Positions 46,161 through 57,328 are shown, counted from the stretch's first letter. The stretch: 64,000 bases of DNA from Edaphobacter sp. (GCF_028283685.1 NZ_JAPWKF010000005.1:186001-250000), one strand, 5' to 3'. Translations and numbers: made by a program. The notes: generated by a model not told the origin, from the letters alone.

Positions 46161-46604
46161 CTAGCGGCCCGCGCGCAGCTTTGCCTGGCAGGGTTCGCAG
46201 CTGCAGACGCGGCGCAGAAACTCCCACGAATAGATGCCGGCCTCGTGGCCGTCGGACCACTTGAACTTGATGGCGTACTTGCCGACGGGCGTGACCTCGA
46301 CAGGGCGCGCCGGGGCCTCATACATGGGCAACAGAGACTGCGGTTTGGGTTTGGGTTCCCCGGGCAGGCGGTCGTTACGCTCGCGCTCTTCGTGGCAGGT
46401 GGCGCAGGGGCAGGCGTCGCGCAGCCAGGGAAAAGTCCATACGCTGCGATGGCCATCCTTCCACAGGATTTCCACGCCTGTGCCTTCGGTCTTGTGGACC
46501 TTGACCTTGGCGGGGGTGATGGCGTCGGCAGAGAGTTTTTCTTCGTGCACGGCCTCGCGGCGGGCCTGTTCTGCGCTGACGATTCTGATTCCTTCGTGAC
46601 TCAT
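46161..46604 (-). CDS. DUF971 domain protein with two Cys pairs
   Basis: A 147-residue protein of the DUF971 type (related to the N-terminal domain of gamma-butyrobetaine hydroxylase): EILWKDGHRSVWTFPWLRDACPCATC at 45-70 and WSDGHEAGIYSWEFLRRVCSC. Two clusters, CPCATC (65-70) and CSCEPC (134-139), could bind zinc or an iron-sulphur cluster. The cellular role is not known. The ATG at 46602-46604 (MSHEGIRIVS) has AGGAACGAG upstream. The longer open frame covering the TauE gene is not used. Confidence 0.85.
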   Translation of the reverse strand: MSHEGIRIVSAEQARREAVHEEKLSADAITPAKVKVHKTEGTGVEILWKDGHRSVWTFPWLRDACPCATCHEERERNDRLPGEPKPKPQSLLPMYEAPARPVEVTPVGKYAIKFKWSDGHEAGIYSWEFLRRVCSCEPCQAKLRAGR

Positions 46605-46645
46605 ATTTTTCTCGTTCCTGCAGCCGGCTGATGCCGGGTCGTTCT

Positions 46646-47425
46646 CTATTGATATCTCCAGAAAAAGTACGCCGCGACGAGGCATCCCGTCACGACGACG
46701 ATGGCGCGCAGCAGGTTGGCGTTCATTCGCCGCGCATATTGGGCTCCGACGTATCCACCTGCCCCGGCGAAGACCATCGAGATGAGGCAGTAGTGCCAGA
46801 CGACGGCTCCGCTGACGATGAAGGTCAGCACGGCGCAGAGGTTTGAGATGCAGGCGGCGAGCACCTTGAGCGAGTTCAGCGTATGCATCTCTTCTACGCC
46901 AAACAGGGCCAGCGCCGTCATGATGAGAAAGCCCGCTCCTGCGCCGAAGTAGCCGATGTAGAAGCAGACGGGCAGCAGGGCCAGAAACAGCGGCAGGCCC
47001 GCAGGCTTGCGGGGGATGTGCGGCTCGGCGGAGCGGCGGCGCAGCCAGCGAGAGACCGGACCACTGAGGCCAAACATGACGGAGGCGATCAGCAGCAGCC
47101 ACGGAACCAGGTGCAGGAAGGTCACCTGCTTTGTTTTCAGCAGGACGAGCGCGCCCACGACGCCGCCGATGATGGAGGCGCTGACGACGGTGGGCAGAAG
47201 ATCTTTGCGGAGGTCGCTGCGCAGCGCGGCGACGGAGGTGAGCTGTCCCGGCCAGAGGGCGACGGTGTTGGTGGCGTTGGCCTGAATGGGGGCAATGCCG
47301 ACCGCCAGCATCGCGGGGAAGGAGAGGAACGAGCCGCCGCCGGCCAGCGCGTTCATCACGCCGGCGATCATGCTCGCCGTAACCATCCAGGCGTAGCGCC
47401 AGTGCGTGCTCAGCTCACTGATCAT
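46646..47425 (-). CDS. TauE/SafE (TSUP) family membrane permease
   Basis: A 259-residue protein of about eight hydrophobic segments with GVMNALAGGGSFLSFPAMLAVG and the later PVCFYIGYFGAGAGFLIMTAL, typical of TSUP transporters that export sulphite, sulphoacetate or related anions. The substrate is unknown. A perfect palindrome (47430-47447) sits five bases upstream of its start codon, where the ribosome binding site would be, suggesting regulation by a DNA-binding repressor or a leaderless transcript. Confidence 0.85.
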   Translation of the reverse strand: MISELSTHWRYAWMVTASMIAGVMNALAGGGSFLSFPAMLAVGIAPIQANATNTVALWPGQLTSVAALRSDLRKDLLPTVVSASIIGGVVGALVLLKTKQVTFLHLVPWLLLIASVMFGLSGPVSRWLRRRSAEPHIPRKPAGLPLFLALLPVCFYIGYFGAGAGFLIMTALALFGVEEMHTLNSLKVLAACISNLCAVLTFIVSGAVVWHYCLISMVFAGAGGYVGAQYARRMNANLLRAIVVVTGCLVAAYFFWRYQ

Positions 47426-47429
47426 CCAT

Positions 47430-47447
47430 GTTTCATTGTAATGAAAC
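47430..47447. promoter_or_regulatory. Palindromic operator candidate upstream of TauE/SafE
   Basis: GTTTCATT, a 2-base centre and the complement AATGAAAC (18 bases in all), a perfect palindrome in the 31-base gap between the TauE gene (start at 47425) and the ABC ATPase gene (stop at 47457). Confidence 0.55.
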
Positions 47448-47456
47448 GTACGAAAG

Positions 47457-48221
47457 TCAGGCGGTGGGCATGGCGGGGGTGGCGGCGATCAGTTCGCGGG
47501 TGTAGGCCTGCTCGGGGGAGCAGCAGACTGACTCGCAGTCTCCGATCTCGACCAGACGGCCGCGCTGCATGACGGCGACGCGGTCGCAGAGGTAGCGCAC
47601 CAGCGGCATGGAGTGGGAGATGAAGAGGTAGGTGAGTCCGTAGCGCTGCTGCAGCTCGCGCAGCAGGTTGACGACCTGGGCTCCGACGCTGACGTCGAGG
47701 GCGCTGACCGGCTCGTCGAGGACGACGAACTCCGGGCGCAGGGCGAGGGCGCGTGCGATGTTGATGCGCTGGCGCTGGCCGCCGCTGAACTCGTGCGGAT
47801 AGCGGGGCAGAGCGGAGGCATCGAGTCCGACCTCGCGCAGCATCTCGTCGAGCCGCTGGCTGCTGCAGGGTTCGCCGTGGATGCGGAAGGGCTCGGTGAG
47901 GATCTCGCGGACGCGCATGCGGGGATTGAGCGCGGCGAAGGGATCCTGGAAGACGACCTGGACCTTGCGGCGAAGGGTACGCAGGTCGCGGGGGCTCATG
48001 GCGAGCAGATCGCGGCCGTCGTAGGTGATGCTGCCAGCCGTGGGTTCGATGAGGCGGAGCATCATGCGGGCGACGGTGCTCTTGCCGGAGCCGGACTCGC
48101 CGACCAGGCCAAGGGTCTCGCCGCGTGCGATGGCGAGCGAGACGCTGTCGACGACGCGCACGCCGGGGCCGTACTCCTTAATAAGGCCGGTGGCGGCGAT
48201 CAGAGGTGCGGCAGAGCCCAT
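47457..48221 (-). CDS. ABC transporter ATP-binding protein, OppF/DppF-like
   Basis: A 254-residue ATPase with Walker [10 protein letters not shown] (about 40-48), signature FSGGQRQR and Walker [13 protein letters not shown]. It resembles peptide-import ATPases (OppF/DppF) but ends soon after the core, lacking the C-terminal oligopeptide extension. No permease or binding protein is adjacent, so it is an orphan here. It lies 21 bases downstream of the amidase gene and is probably co-transcribed with it. Confidence 0.9.
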   Translation of the reverse strand: MGSAAPLIAATGLIKEYGPGVRVVDSVSLAIARGETLGLVGESGSGKSTVARMMLRLIEPTAGSITYDGRDLLAMSPRDLRTLRRKVQVVFQDPFAALNPRMRVREILTEPFRIHGEPCSSQRLDEMLREVGLDASALPRYPHEFSGGQRQRINIARALALRPEFVVLDEPVSALDVSVGAQVVNLLRELQQRYGLTYLFISHSMPLVRYLCDRVAVMQRGRLVEIGDCESVCCSPEQAYTRELIAATPAMPTA

Positions 48222-48242
48222 AGCCGGATGGTAGCAGCCCGG

Positions 48243-50102
48243 TCAGCCCAGCCTGGGGTGCAGCTTGTGGAAGCCGGTAGCCTCCTGGTAGGCGCGGGCG
48301 AAGGCAGCGAGGCGGGCGTCGGCGTAGAGCGCTCCGAGGAAGGTGAGCGAGACAGGAGTGCCGGGGCCATCGGTGTTCTTGCGGTCGCCGTCGCCGGTGT
48401 GTTCGGGCGGGGGAGCGTCGTCGCCGCGCACACCGTTGGGGACGATGACGGCGGGATGGCCGGTGAGGTTGGTGGCGGAGAGCTGGGACCCTCCGCTGGG
48501 CGTGACGATGACATCGACGGTTTCGAAGATCTTTTCAAAGGCGTCGATGGTGAGCATGCGCGCGCGCTGCGCCTGGATGTAGTCGACGGCGGAGTAGAAG
48601 CGGGCGCGGCGGAAGGAGTTGGGCCAGTCGAAGTCTTCCTGCCCGTTGAGCAGAGCGTCGCGCCCGCTGAGGGTGAGCTCCTCGAAGGCGGCGGCGGCCT
48701 CGGCTCCGAGCAGGCGCGTCTGGTCGCCGTAGTGGTAGCCCTTGGGGATGGTGACGTCGATGAGATCGACGCCCATCTTTTTTAAGGCGGCGAGGGCGGC
48801 CTGCTCGTACCTGGAGTCGTAGGTGTCGTTGACGAAGTCGCGCCGCTGCTGCTCGTTGGGATTGGGTGGAAGGACGGGCAGCTCGAAGTCGGCCTTGATA
48901 TAGCCGACGCGCAGTTTCTTCCAGTCGAAGTCGGCGTCCCAGTTGAAGGCGGCATCCTTGACGGAGCGGTCGTGGCCGTCCGGACCGTAGATGGCGCTCA
49001 GGACCAGGGCGCAGTCCTCGACGGAGCGGCAGATGGGGCCGATCTTGTCCATGGTCCAGCTGAGGGCCATGGCCCCGGTGCGGGGTACGAAGCCATAGGT
49101 GGGACGCAGGCCGGTGGTGCCGCAGCGGGTGGAGGGCGAGGAGATGGAGCCGAGGGTCTCGGTGCCGATGGCGAAGCCGACGCAGCCGGCGGAGACGGCG
49201 CTGGCGCTGCCAGCTGAGGAGCCGCTGGAGCCCTGCTTCGGGTTCCAGGGGTTGCGGGTGCGGCCGCCGAACCAGAGATCGCCCTGCGCGAGCGCTCCCA
49301 TGGTGAGCTTGGCGACCAACACGGCCCCGGCAGCGTCGAGGCGCTGGACGACGGTGGCGTCCTCGTCGAAGTGCTGCTGCTCGAAGCCTGCGGCGCCCCA
49401 GGTGGTGGGGTATCCCTTGACGGCGAGCAGGTCCTTGGCTCCCCAGGGGATGCCGTGAAGCGGGCCGCGATATTTGCCGGAGGCGATCTCGCGGTCGGCG
49501 GCCGCGGCATGCTGGAGGGCACGGTCCTCGGTGAGGGAAATGACGAAGTGAAGCTGGGGATCGTAGCGGCGGAGGCGGTCGAGGTAGAGCCTGGTGAGCG
49601 CGACGGAGGTGATCTTGCGGGTCTTCAGCAGCTCGGCCTGCTCACGGACGGTGGCGAAGGCCAGTGCCTCCTCGTTGGAGGAGGTGAGATTCTCGACTTT
49701 GGGGGCGCGGCTGATGCGCATGGGGTGGCGCGCCGTGTCGAGTTTTTTGCCGGCGGGAAGGGGATCGAAGACGAAGGCCGGGGGGACGCTGTTGGGGATC
49801 TTCATGCTGCGGATGACCACGACGGAGTCGCGCTGCTGGCGCAGGCCGTCGAGCACCTGCTGCTTCTGCGCGGCGGTGAGTTGAATGGCTGCGATGGCGG
49901 CTGCGGCGTCGATCATCTCGGGCGTGATGGCGGGGAGGTGGTCGTGATCGAGACCGGCTCCCACACTTTGCCCAGAGGATGCAGAAGACTGCATGGCCAT
50001 TCCCCAGAGAACTCCGGGCAGCAGAGTCTGGCTGAGTCCAGCGGCGGAGCAGACGCCGAGGAATCTACGCCGGTCGAGGCCGGGACGCACGTTGTTTTGC
50101 AT
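48243..50102 (-). CDS. Tat-exported amidase
   Basis: A 619-residue amidase-signature enzyme. The N-terminal DRRRFLGVCSAAGL is a twin-arginine signal followed by a hydrophobic stretch, so it is exported folded. The catalytic lysine lies in GIPWGAKDLLAVKG, and the signature serines in GSSGSSAGSASA. It hydrolyses an amide, probably outside the cytoplasm; the substrate is not readable, though the adjacent peptide-type ABC ATPase hints at peptides or related compounds. The long C-terminus is within the family range. Confidence 0.92.
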   Translation of the reverse strand: MQNNVRPGLDRRRFLGVCSAAGLSQTLLPGVLWGMAMQSSASSGQSVGAGLDHDHLPAITPEMIDAAAAIAAIQLTAAQKQQVLDGLRQQRDSVVVIRSMKIPNSVPPAFVFDPLPAGKKLDTARHPMRISRAPKVENLTSSNEEALAFATVREQAELLKTRKITSVALTRLYLDRLRRYDPQLHFVISLTEDRALQHAAAADREIASGKYRGPLHGIPWGAKDLLAVKGYPTTWGAAGFEQQHFDEDATVVQRLDAAGAVLVAKLTMGALAQGDLWFGGRTRNPWNPKQGSSGSSAGSASAVSAGCVGFAIGTETLGSISSPSTRCGTTGLRPTYGFVPRTGAMALSWTMDKIGPICRSVEDCALVLSAIYGPDGHDRSVKDAAFNWDADFDWKKLRVGYIKADFELPVLPPNPNEQQRRDFVNDTYDSRYEQAALAALKKMGVDLIDVTIPKGYHYGDQTRLLGAEAAAAFEELTLSGRDALLNGQEDFDWPNSFRRARFYSAVDYIQAQRARMLTIDAFEKIFETVDVIVTPSGGSQLSATNLTGHPAVIVPNGVRGDDAPPPEHTGDGDRKNTDGPGTPVSLTFLGALYADARLAAFARAYQEATGFHKLHPRLG

Positions 50103-50162
50103 GCCGAGATTATTGCATTCCTGCGGTCAACCCCAAGGGAACAAGCGGTTTAGAGCTCGGGT

Positions 50163-50204
50163 GTGGGTAAAGGGTTTCCATTTGCAGAGAAAGGTTTTAC
50201 CCAC
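50163..50204. promoter_or_regulatory. Inverted repeat upstream of the PEP-CTERM gene
   Basis: GTGGGTAAA (50163-50171) and its perfect complement at 50196-50204, about 95-135 bases upstream of the sigma-54-like promoter, a normal distance for an activator site. TGCAT is also repeated at 50222, 50232 and 50250. The rest of the 272-base gap holds no gene. Confidence 0.45.
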
Positions 50205-50297
50205 GCTCTTTGGAGTGCCTGTGCATGCGATTGCATGTAGGCGAAAACTTGCATAGGTAAGTGGTTGAAAACATAGGGCACATTTTTACGAAACGTT

Positions 50298-50313
50298 TGG
50301 CAATTCAGATGCT
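50298..50313 (+). promoter_or_regulatory. Sigma-54-type promoter of the PEP-CTERM gene
   Basis: TGGCA at the -24 position and TGCT at -12, with the invariant GG and GC at the right spacing (TGGCA-N7-TGCT, 16 bases). Transcription would start near 50324, about 50 bases before the ATG at 50375. Confidence 0.65.
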
Positions 50314-50374
50314 AATAGGCAGATGTAACCGTATCAGTTTTATCTGTACGTTCGGCCATCTTTGAAGGAGTCCT

Positions 50375-50980
50375 ATGCGTCATCTGTCAATCGCCCTTGC
50401 CTTGGCTTTGTTCGTTGGAGCAGCCCCCGCACTTCTGGCTGACTCTATTCCTTATCCCAATGCCGGCACACCGGCCCCCAATGTCACCCTGATTGCTACT
50501 GCAACTGGTGATATCACAGGTTATTTCCTCGGCCAAAGCGCTGGAGATGACTCGGTCATTCGTATGGTCGATGTCACCACCGGCTACACAAGCGCCTATT
50601 TTCTTCCGAACCACACCACTGCAATTGGCACTTCGGTCAATTTCGGTGCGGTGAACGAAGGCGATGTTCTGGTGTTCGAGCTGCTTGATACGACCAGCGG
50701 CATCCAGTACTCGACCGATGCAGCCGCGAACAACGACGGCTACAACCATGGCTACGCCACGGACTTTGCGGGCGGCGTGCTTGGTTCGGAGACCTATCCT
50801 GCAGGAACCTACATCGGTTTCGAGGATACGTCCTGGTTCGACTATGACTACAACGACAACCAGTTCCTCTTCACCAACACGGGAGTAGCTCCCACGCCTG
50901 AGCCCGGCAGCTTGATCCTGCTCGGCACCGGCATGCTCGGTGTTGCTGGTGTGGTTCGTCGCAAGATGTTCGCGAAGTAA
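50375..50980 (+). CDS. PEP-CTERM exported protein
   Basis: A 201-residue protein with a signal peptide (LSIALALALFVGAAPALLA), a beta-rich middle with FEDTSWFDYDYNDNQFLF, and a classic PEP-CTERM end: TPEPGSLILLGTGMLGVAGV followed by RRKMFAK. Such proteins are sorted to the envelope by an exosortase, usually with exopolysaccharide. No exosortase is in the window. AAGGAG precedes the ATG. It has a sigma-54-like promoter and ends at a perfect palindromic terminator. Confidence 0.95.
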   Translation: MRHLSIALALALFVGAAPALLADSIPYPNAGTPAPNVTLIATATGDITGYFLGQSAGDDSVIRMVDVTTGYTSAYFLPNHTTAIGTSVNFGAVNEGDVLVFELLDTTSGIQYSTDAAANNDGYNHGYATDFAGGVLGSETYPAGTYIGFEDTSWFDYDYNDNQFLFTNTGVAPTPEPGSLILLGTGMLGVAGVVRRKMFAK

Positions 50981-51001
50981 GCGAACGTCGCTTCAAATCA
51001 A

Positions 51002-51031
51002 AATGGCCTGGTCTCGAGACCAGGCCATTTC
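51002..51031. terminator. Perfect 30-base palindrome, bidirectional terminator
   Basis: The 15-base arms 51002-51016 and 51017-51031 are exact complements with no loop; the outer ends are AAA and TTT. It lies after the PEP-CTERM gene, which converges on gyrB. Confidence 0.85.
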
Positions 51032-51058
51032 TTTGCATGAAAGAGATTTGCGGGAAAG

Positions 51059-51097
51059 AGAAAGGCGGAGGAGGGGGGATCCCTTCTCCGCCTTTCT
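51059..51097 (-). terminator. Terminator hairpin of gyrB
   Basis: A perfect 12-bp stem AGAAAGGCGGAG (51059-51070) with 51086-51097. On the minus strand it is followed by CTTTCCC. It begins 19 bases past the gyrB stop. Confidence 0.75.
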
Positions 51098-51115
51098 GTG
51101 CCGGTTGGCGAGTGG

Positions 51116-53815
<2,700 letters not shown>

Positions 53816-53859
53816 TCAGTTACTTGGCGCTGGGTTCGACCGGCAAGTTTGGTGACTTA

Positions 53860-53868
53860 AGTATAACA
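53860..53868 (-). promoter_or_regulatory. Extended -10 promoter of gyrB
   Basis: TGTTATACT on the minus strand is an extended -10 element (TG plus TATACT). No good -35 is visible, which suits this class. It leaves a leader of roughly 105 bases. Confidence 0.5.
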
Positions 53869-54008
53869 CGCGGACTGCGTGGATCAGCCTCTTAAAGGCT
53901 CCCTGAAAGGTACGTGCCTGAGCCGGTTCGCCCGGCGAAAAGAAGGAGAACAAAGGAGGTTGCGCCGGGAGCGGGCCGGGCGTGGGAGATGTATGGGGTA
54001 AAAAGTAC

Positions 54009-54037
54009 TTCGTCCCCTGTGAAAACTCGGCTACAAT
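54009..54037 (+). promoter_or_regulatory. Promoter candidate of rpmI-rplT
   Basis: TACAAT (54032-54037) is preceded 17 bases upstream by a weak TTCGTC (54009-54014). The rest of the 330-base divergent spacer 53747-54076 shows no gene or RNA. Confidence 0.45.
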
Positions 54038-54076
54038 TGAAAGGTTGTCGAAACACAGCAACTCTTAGGAATCACA

Positions 54077-54274
54077 ATGCCAAAGTTGAAGACACACTCC
54101 GGCGCGGCCAAGCGCTTCAAGAAGACCGGCACGGGCAAGTTCAAGCGCGGTCAGTCGAAGATGCGCCACATCCTCACCTCGAAGAAGACCAAGACCAAGC
54201 GCCACCTGCGCTCGATCACCCTGGTCTCTGAGGCGGATGCGCCCAAGGTCGCCCGCATGATTCCTTACGCCTGA
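54077..54274 (+). CDS. rpmI: 50S ribosomal protein L35
   Basis: A 65-residue basic protein: [20 protein letters not shown] and the ending [11 protein letters not shown] are L35. AGGAA lies before the ATG. It is followed after 185 bases by rplT. No infC is found upstream, where many bacteria have it; gyrB occupies that side on the other strand. Confidence 0.97.
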   Translation: MPKLKTHSGAAKRFKKTGTGKFKRGQSKMRHILTSKKTKTKRHLRSITLVSEADAPKVARMIPYA

Positions 54275-54299
54275 GTTTAGGCGAGGGAGTCGATAAGTT

Positions 54300-54422
54300 T
54301 TCAGATCGAGCCGCTGAGAAAACAGCAAAGGGCCGGAAAAGCGTAGAGGCCCCTGGAGCGAGCGAAAGCGAACTCCACCGAGATCTGAAGTTGCAAAGCG
54401 AGTGAAGAGGCACCCTTGCCTC
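54300..54422 (+). promoter_or_regulatory. Folded RNA spacer between rpmI and rplT
   Basis: Pairing of TTCAGATC (54300-54307) with 54382-54389 closes a junction holding three hairpins: GCTG/CAGC (54313-54316 with 54323-54326), AGGGCC with 54348-54354, and GGAG/CTCC (54355-54358 with 54373-54376) capped by GCGAAAGC. A further hairpin GAGGCA/TGCCTC (54407-54412 with 54417-54422) precedes the rplT ribosome binding site. This may be an L20-responsive leader. Confidence 0.5.
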
Positions 54423-54459
54423 CAGCCGCTCAAACGAAGTACGCAAAAGGAGAACCACC

Positions 54460-54831
54460 ATGCCCCGTGTAAAACGGAGTACAAAACGCAGCGACCGGCG
54501 CAAAAAGATCCTCAAGCGCGCAAGCGGTTACTTCCTCACGAAATCCAAGCTCTACCAGGCAGCCCAGGAGGCCGTTGAGCGCTCCCTGATGTTCGCCTAC
54601 ACGGGCCGCAAGCAGAAGAAGCGTCAGTTCCGCTCGCTCTGGATCGTCCGTATCGGCGCAGCCGCCAAGCTGAACGGCATGAGCTACTCGACCTTCATCG
54701 ACGGCCTGAAGAAGGCTGGCAACGGTCTGGACCGCAAGATCCTGGCCGACATCGCCGCAAACGACGCAGCCGGTTTCACCGCGCTCGCCGAGCAGGCGAA
54801 GGCAGCACTGGCTACCGCGAAGGCCGCCTAA
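54460..54831 (+). CDS. rplT: 50S ribosomal protein L20
   Basis: A 123-residue protein, [20 protein letters not shown] with [20 protein letters not shown] and [18 protein letters not shown], typical of L20 but with a somewhat longer Ala-rich C-terminus. L20 is an early 23S rRNA binder and, in other bacteria, represses its own operon. AAAAGGAG lies upstream of the ATG. A structured spacer precedes it and a UUCG-capped terminator follows. Confidence 0.98.
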   Translation: MPRVKRSTKRSDRRKKILKRASGYFLTKSKLYQAAQEAVERSLMFAYTGRKQKKRQFRSLWIVRIGAAAKLNGMSYSTFIDGLKKAGNGLDRKILADIAANDAAGFTALAEQAKAALATAKAA

Positions 54832-54853
54832 GTTTCATCCGGCAAGATTCGAG

Positions 54854-54883
54854 AGAGGTACGGCTTCGGCCGTGCCTCTTTTG
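54854..54883 (+). terminator. Terminator of rpmI-rplT with a UUCG loop
   Basis: An 11-bp stem AGAGGTACGGC (54854-54864) with 54869-54879, one U-G pair, a TTCG tetraloop and the tail TTTTG. Confidence 0.9.
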
Positions 54884-54969
54884 CGTTTGGGGCAAGACTT
54901 TGCGCCCCGGTGAGTTTGGGCTCGCTCCTCCTAGCAATGGCAATCTTGTGCGTCCTACACTGGAAAGCG

Positions 54970-55885
54970 ATGATGAAGCGTCTGCTGTTCTGCGTTCTGT
55001 TTGTGCTGCCGTTTGCCATCCCTGCCTTCCCGCAGCAGGTCGCGCTGACCTTCGACGACCTGCCGGAGCACGGCGATCTCCCGCCGCATGTCACACGGGT
55101 GGGCGTGGCGCGCTCGATCCTGGGGACGCTGAAGGCTGAACATATGCCGCCGGTGTATGGCTTCGTGAATGCCGTGGCGCTGGAGGATACCCCGAGCGAG
55201 ATCAAGGTTCTGCGGGCGTGGCGTGCGGCCGGGCAGCCTCTGGGCAGCCATACCTACACGCACGCCGACCTGACCGCCTGGACGGTTCCGAAGTACGAGA
55301 GTGATATCGCTCGCGACGAGCCATTTCTGGAGAAGCTGATGGCGGGGCAGGATTGGCGGTGGTTTCGCTATCCCTACCTGAGGGAGGGCGACACACTGGA
55401 GAAGCGCGAGACGATTCGCGGACTATCTGAAAGACCGGGGCTACCGCACAGCGCAGGTGTCGCTGAACTTCGATGACTGGGCGTGGAACGATCCGTATGC
55501 ACGCTGCTCGGAGAGTCATGATGCAAAAGAGATCCAGTGGCTGCATGACAGCTACCTCGACGCGGCGGACCGCTCGACGAAGGAGCTGCGTGCGCTGACA
55601 CAGCAGCTGTACGGACACGATATCCGCTACGTGATGCTGCTGCATATTGGGCCGTTCGACGCGAAGATGCTGCCGGAGCTGATTGCGCTGCTGCGCAGCC
55701 AGGGGTTCAGCTTCATCCCGCTGCCGGAGGCGATGTCCGACCCGGCGTATGCAGAGGATCCGCATGTCGCCCTGGCGCATGGTGTGACCTTTCAGCAGCA
55801 GGTGGCGGCGGCGCGGGGGCTGAGCGTGCAGGTGGAGACGGCTGCGCCGGCGAAGCTGGATACGGTATGTCTGAAGCCGAAGTAA
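54970..55885 (+). pseudogene. Polysaccharide deacetylase family protein, single-base frameshift
   Basis: A secreted NodB-like deacetylase split by one extra base. The first part has a signal peptide (KRLLFCVLFVLPFAIPAFPQ), the metal motif TFDD in VALTFDDLPEHG and HTYTH in LGSHTYTHADL. After KRETIR the frame fails at GG 55420-55421; removing one G gives DYLKDRGYRTAQVSLNFDDW, which continues to a stop at 55885. The repaired protein has 304 residues. As read, the first frame ends at 55476 after a non-homologous tail. The change is an extra G, as in glgP. ATG at 54970 is preferred; GGAAA lies upstream. Confidence 0.85.
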
Positions 55886-55927
55886 CGACAAAGTTTAACT
55901 CATGGCGTCGAAGCAACCTCGGATATC

Positions 55928-57328
55928 ATGAAGCTTAAAGATGCCCAGACCGAGATTCAGCAGAGCCTCGGCTACGAGCAGGGAATGGCTTCCGAAAAGG
56001 GTCCAGTGAAACCAGCATTTGAGCCGTGGGGGCGTTACCCGAAGTATGATGCCACCCTGTTGCCTCTGCACTGGCAGAGCGATTATCCGTCGATCATCCG
56101 AGATATCCATCATGGCGTTCTGCCCGTAGGACTGGGGCGGAGCTATGGCGATGTCTGCCTGCTGAAGGACGGTACGCTGTTGCCGACTCCGGCGATGAGC
56201 CGGCTGATCTCGTTCGACCCGGAGACGGGGCTGCTGACGGCTGAGGCCGGCATCTCGCTGGCGCAGATTCTGGACTTCGCGGTGCCGCGCGGCTTCTTTC
56301 TGCCGGTGACGCCGGGTACGAAGTACGTCACGCTGGGCGGTGCGATTGCCAATGACATTCATGGCAAGAATCATCATGTTGCAGGCACGTTTGGCTGCCA
56401 CGTAACGGAGTTCGAGCTGGTGCGCTCGGATGGTACGGTGCTGTTGTGCTCGCCGACGCAGAACCCGGACTACTACGCCATGACGATCGGCGGCATGGGG
56501 CTGACGGGGTTGATCCGCTGGGCGACGCTGCGCATGAAGCCGATTGTGACGCGCAAGATCGACTACGAGGGAATCCAGTTTCACGGTATCGACGAGTTCC
56601 TGGCGTTGACCGAGGCGAGCAAGAATATCGAATACACGGTCAGCTGGGTGGACTGTGCCTCGACGGGGAAGAACTTCTGCCGCGGCATCTTCATGCAAGG
56701 CGATCATTCGACCAAGCGCGGCGAGCTGAAGGCGTCGCCTGAGCCGAAGCTGGTCTTTCCGTTCGAAGCTCCGGGTCAGATGCTGAACCACTGGACGGTA
56801 GCGGCTTTCAACGCGCTGTACTTCAATAAGCAGATGGTCAAGCGGAAGGTGCTGGAGATGGACTACGAGCCGTTCTTCTATCCGCTGGACATCGCGCTCC
56901 ACTGGAACCGGATGTACGGCAAGAACGGGCTGTTGCAGTTTCAGTATGTGATTCCGTGGGACAACGCGCGCGAGGGCACGGTGGCAATTCTCAAGGAGAT
57001 TGCGAAGTCGGGCCTGGCGAGTTTCCTGGCGGTGCTGAAGGCCTTCGGCGATGTACCGTCGCCGGGAGTGATGAGCTTCCCGCGCCCCGGCATTACGCTG
57101 GCGCTCGATTTTCCTATTAAGGCGGGCAGGACGTTTTACGTCTTCGAGCGGCTGGCCGACATGACGCGCGAGTTCGGCGGTCGCCTGTACCCGGCCAAGG
57201 ACGCCGCGATGACCGCGCAGCAGTTTCAGACCTTTTATCCGGAGTGGCAGCAGCTCTCGCGTTTCCGTGATCCGGCGATCACGTCGAGCTTCTGGGAGCG
57301 CGTCACCGGAGAGTCGTCGAATCTATGA
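55928..57328 (+). CDS. dprE1: DprE1-like FAD-dependent decaprenylphosphoryl-ribose oxidase
   Basis: A 466-residue flavoprotein of the vanillyl-alcohol-oxidase fold. VGLGRSYGD (67-74) and GGAIANDIHGKNHH (137-150) form the FAD site. The C-terminal region SFPRPG, LDFPIK and EFGGRLYPAKDAAMT aligns with mycobacterial DprE1, which oxidises decaprenylphosphoryl ribose on the way to the arabinose donor. The position of mycobacterial Cys387, the covalent benzothiazinone target, is Ala (Ala392) here. The stop overlaps the start of the dprE2-like gene by four bases. Start is uncertain between 55928 and Met20 at 55985. Confidence 0.9.
   Translation: MKLKDAQTEIQQSLGYEQGMASEKGPVKPAFEPWGRYPKYDATLLPLHWQSDYPSIIRDIHHGVLPVGLGRSYGDVCLLKDGTLLPTPAMSRLISFDPETGLLTAEAGISLAQILDFAVPRGFFLPVTPGTKYVTLGGAIANDIHGKNHHVAGTFGCHVTEFELVRSDGTVLLCSPTQNPDYYAMTIGGMGLTGLIRWATLRMKPIVTRKIDYEGIQFHGIDEFLALTEASKNIEYTVSWVDCASTGKNFCRGIFMQGDHSTKRGELKASPEPKLVFPFEAPGQMLNHWTVAAFNALYFNKQMVKRKVLEMDYEPFFYPLDIALHWNRMYGKNGLLQFQYVIPWDNAREGTVAILKEIAKSGLASFLAVLKAFGDVPSPGVMSFPRPGITLALDFPIKAGRTFYVFERLADMTREFGGRLYPAKDAAMTAQQFQTFYPEWQQLSRFRDPAITSSFWERVTGESSNL

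Noticed and set aside
50205-50297. Cyclic-di-GMP riboswitch upstream of the PEP-CTERM gene
   Set aside because: The conserved GEMM core sequences are not present; the inverted repeat fits a DNA-binding site better.
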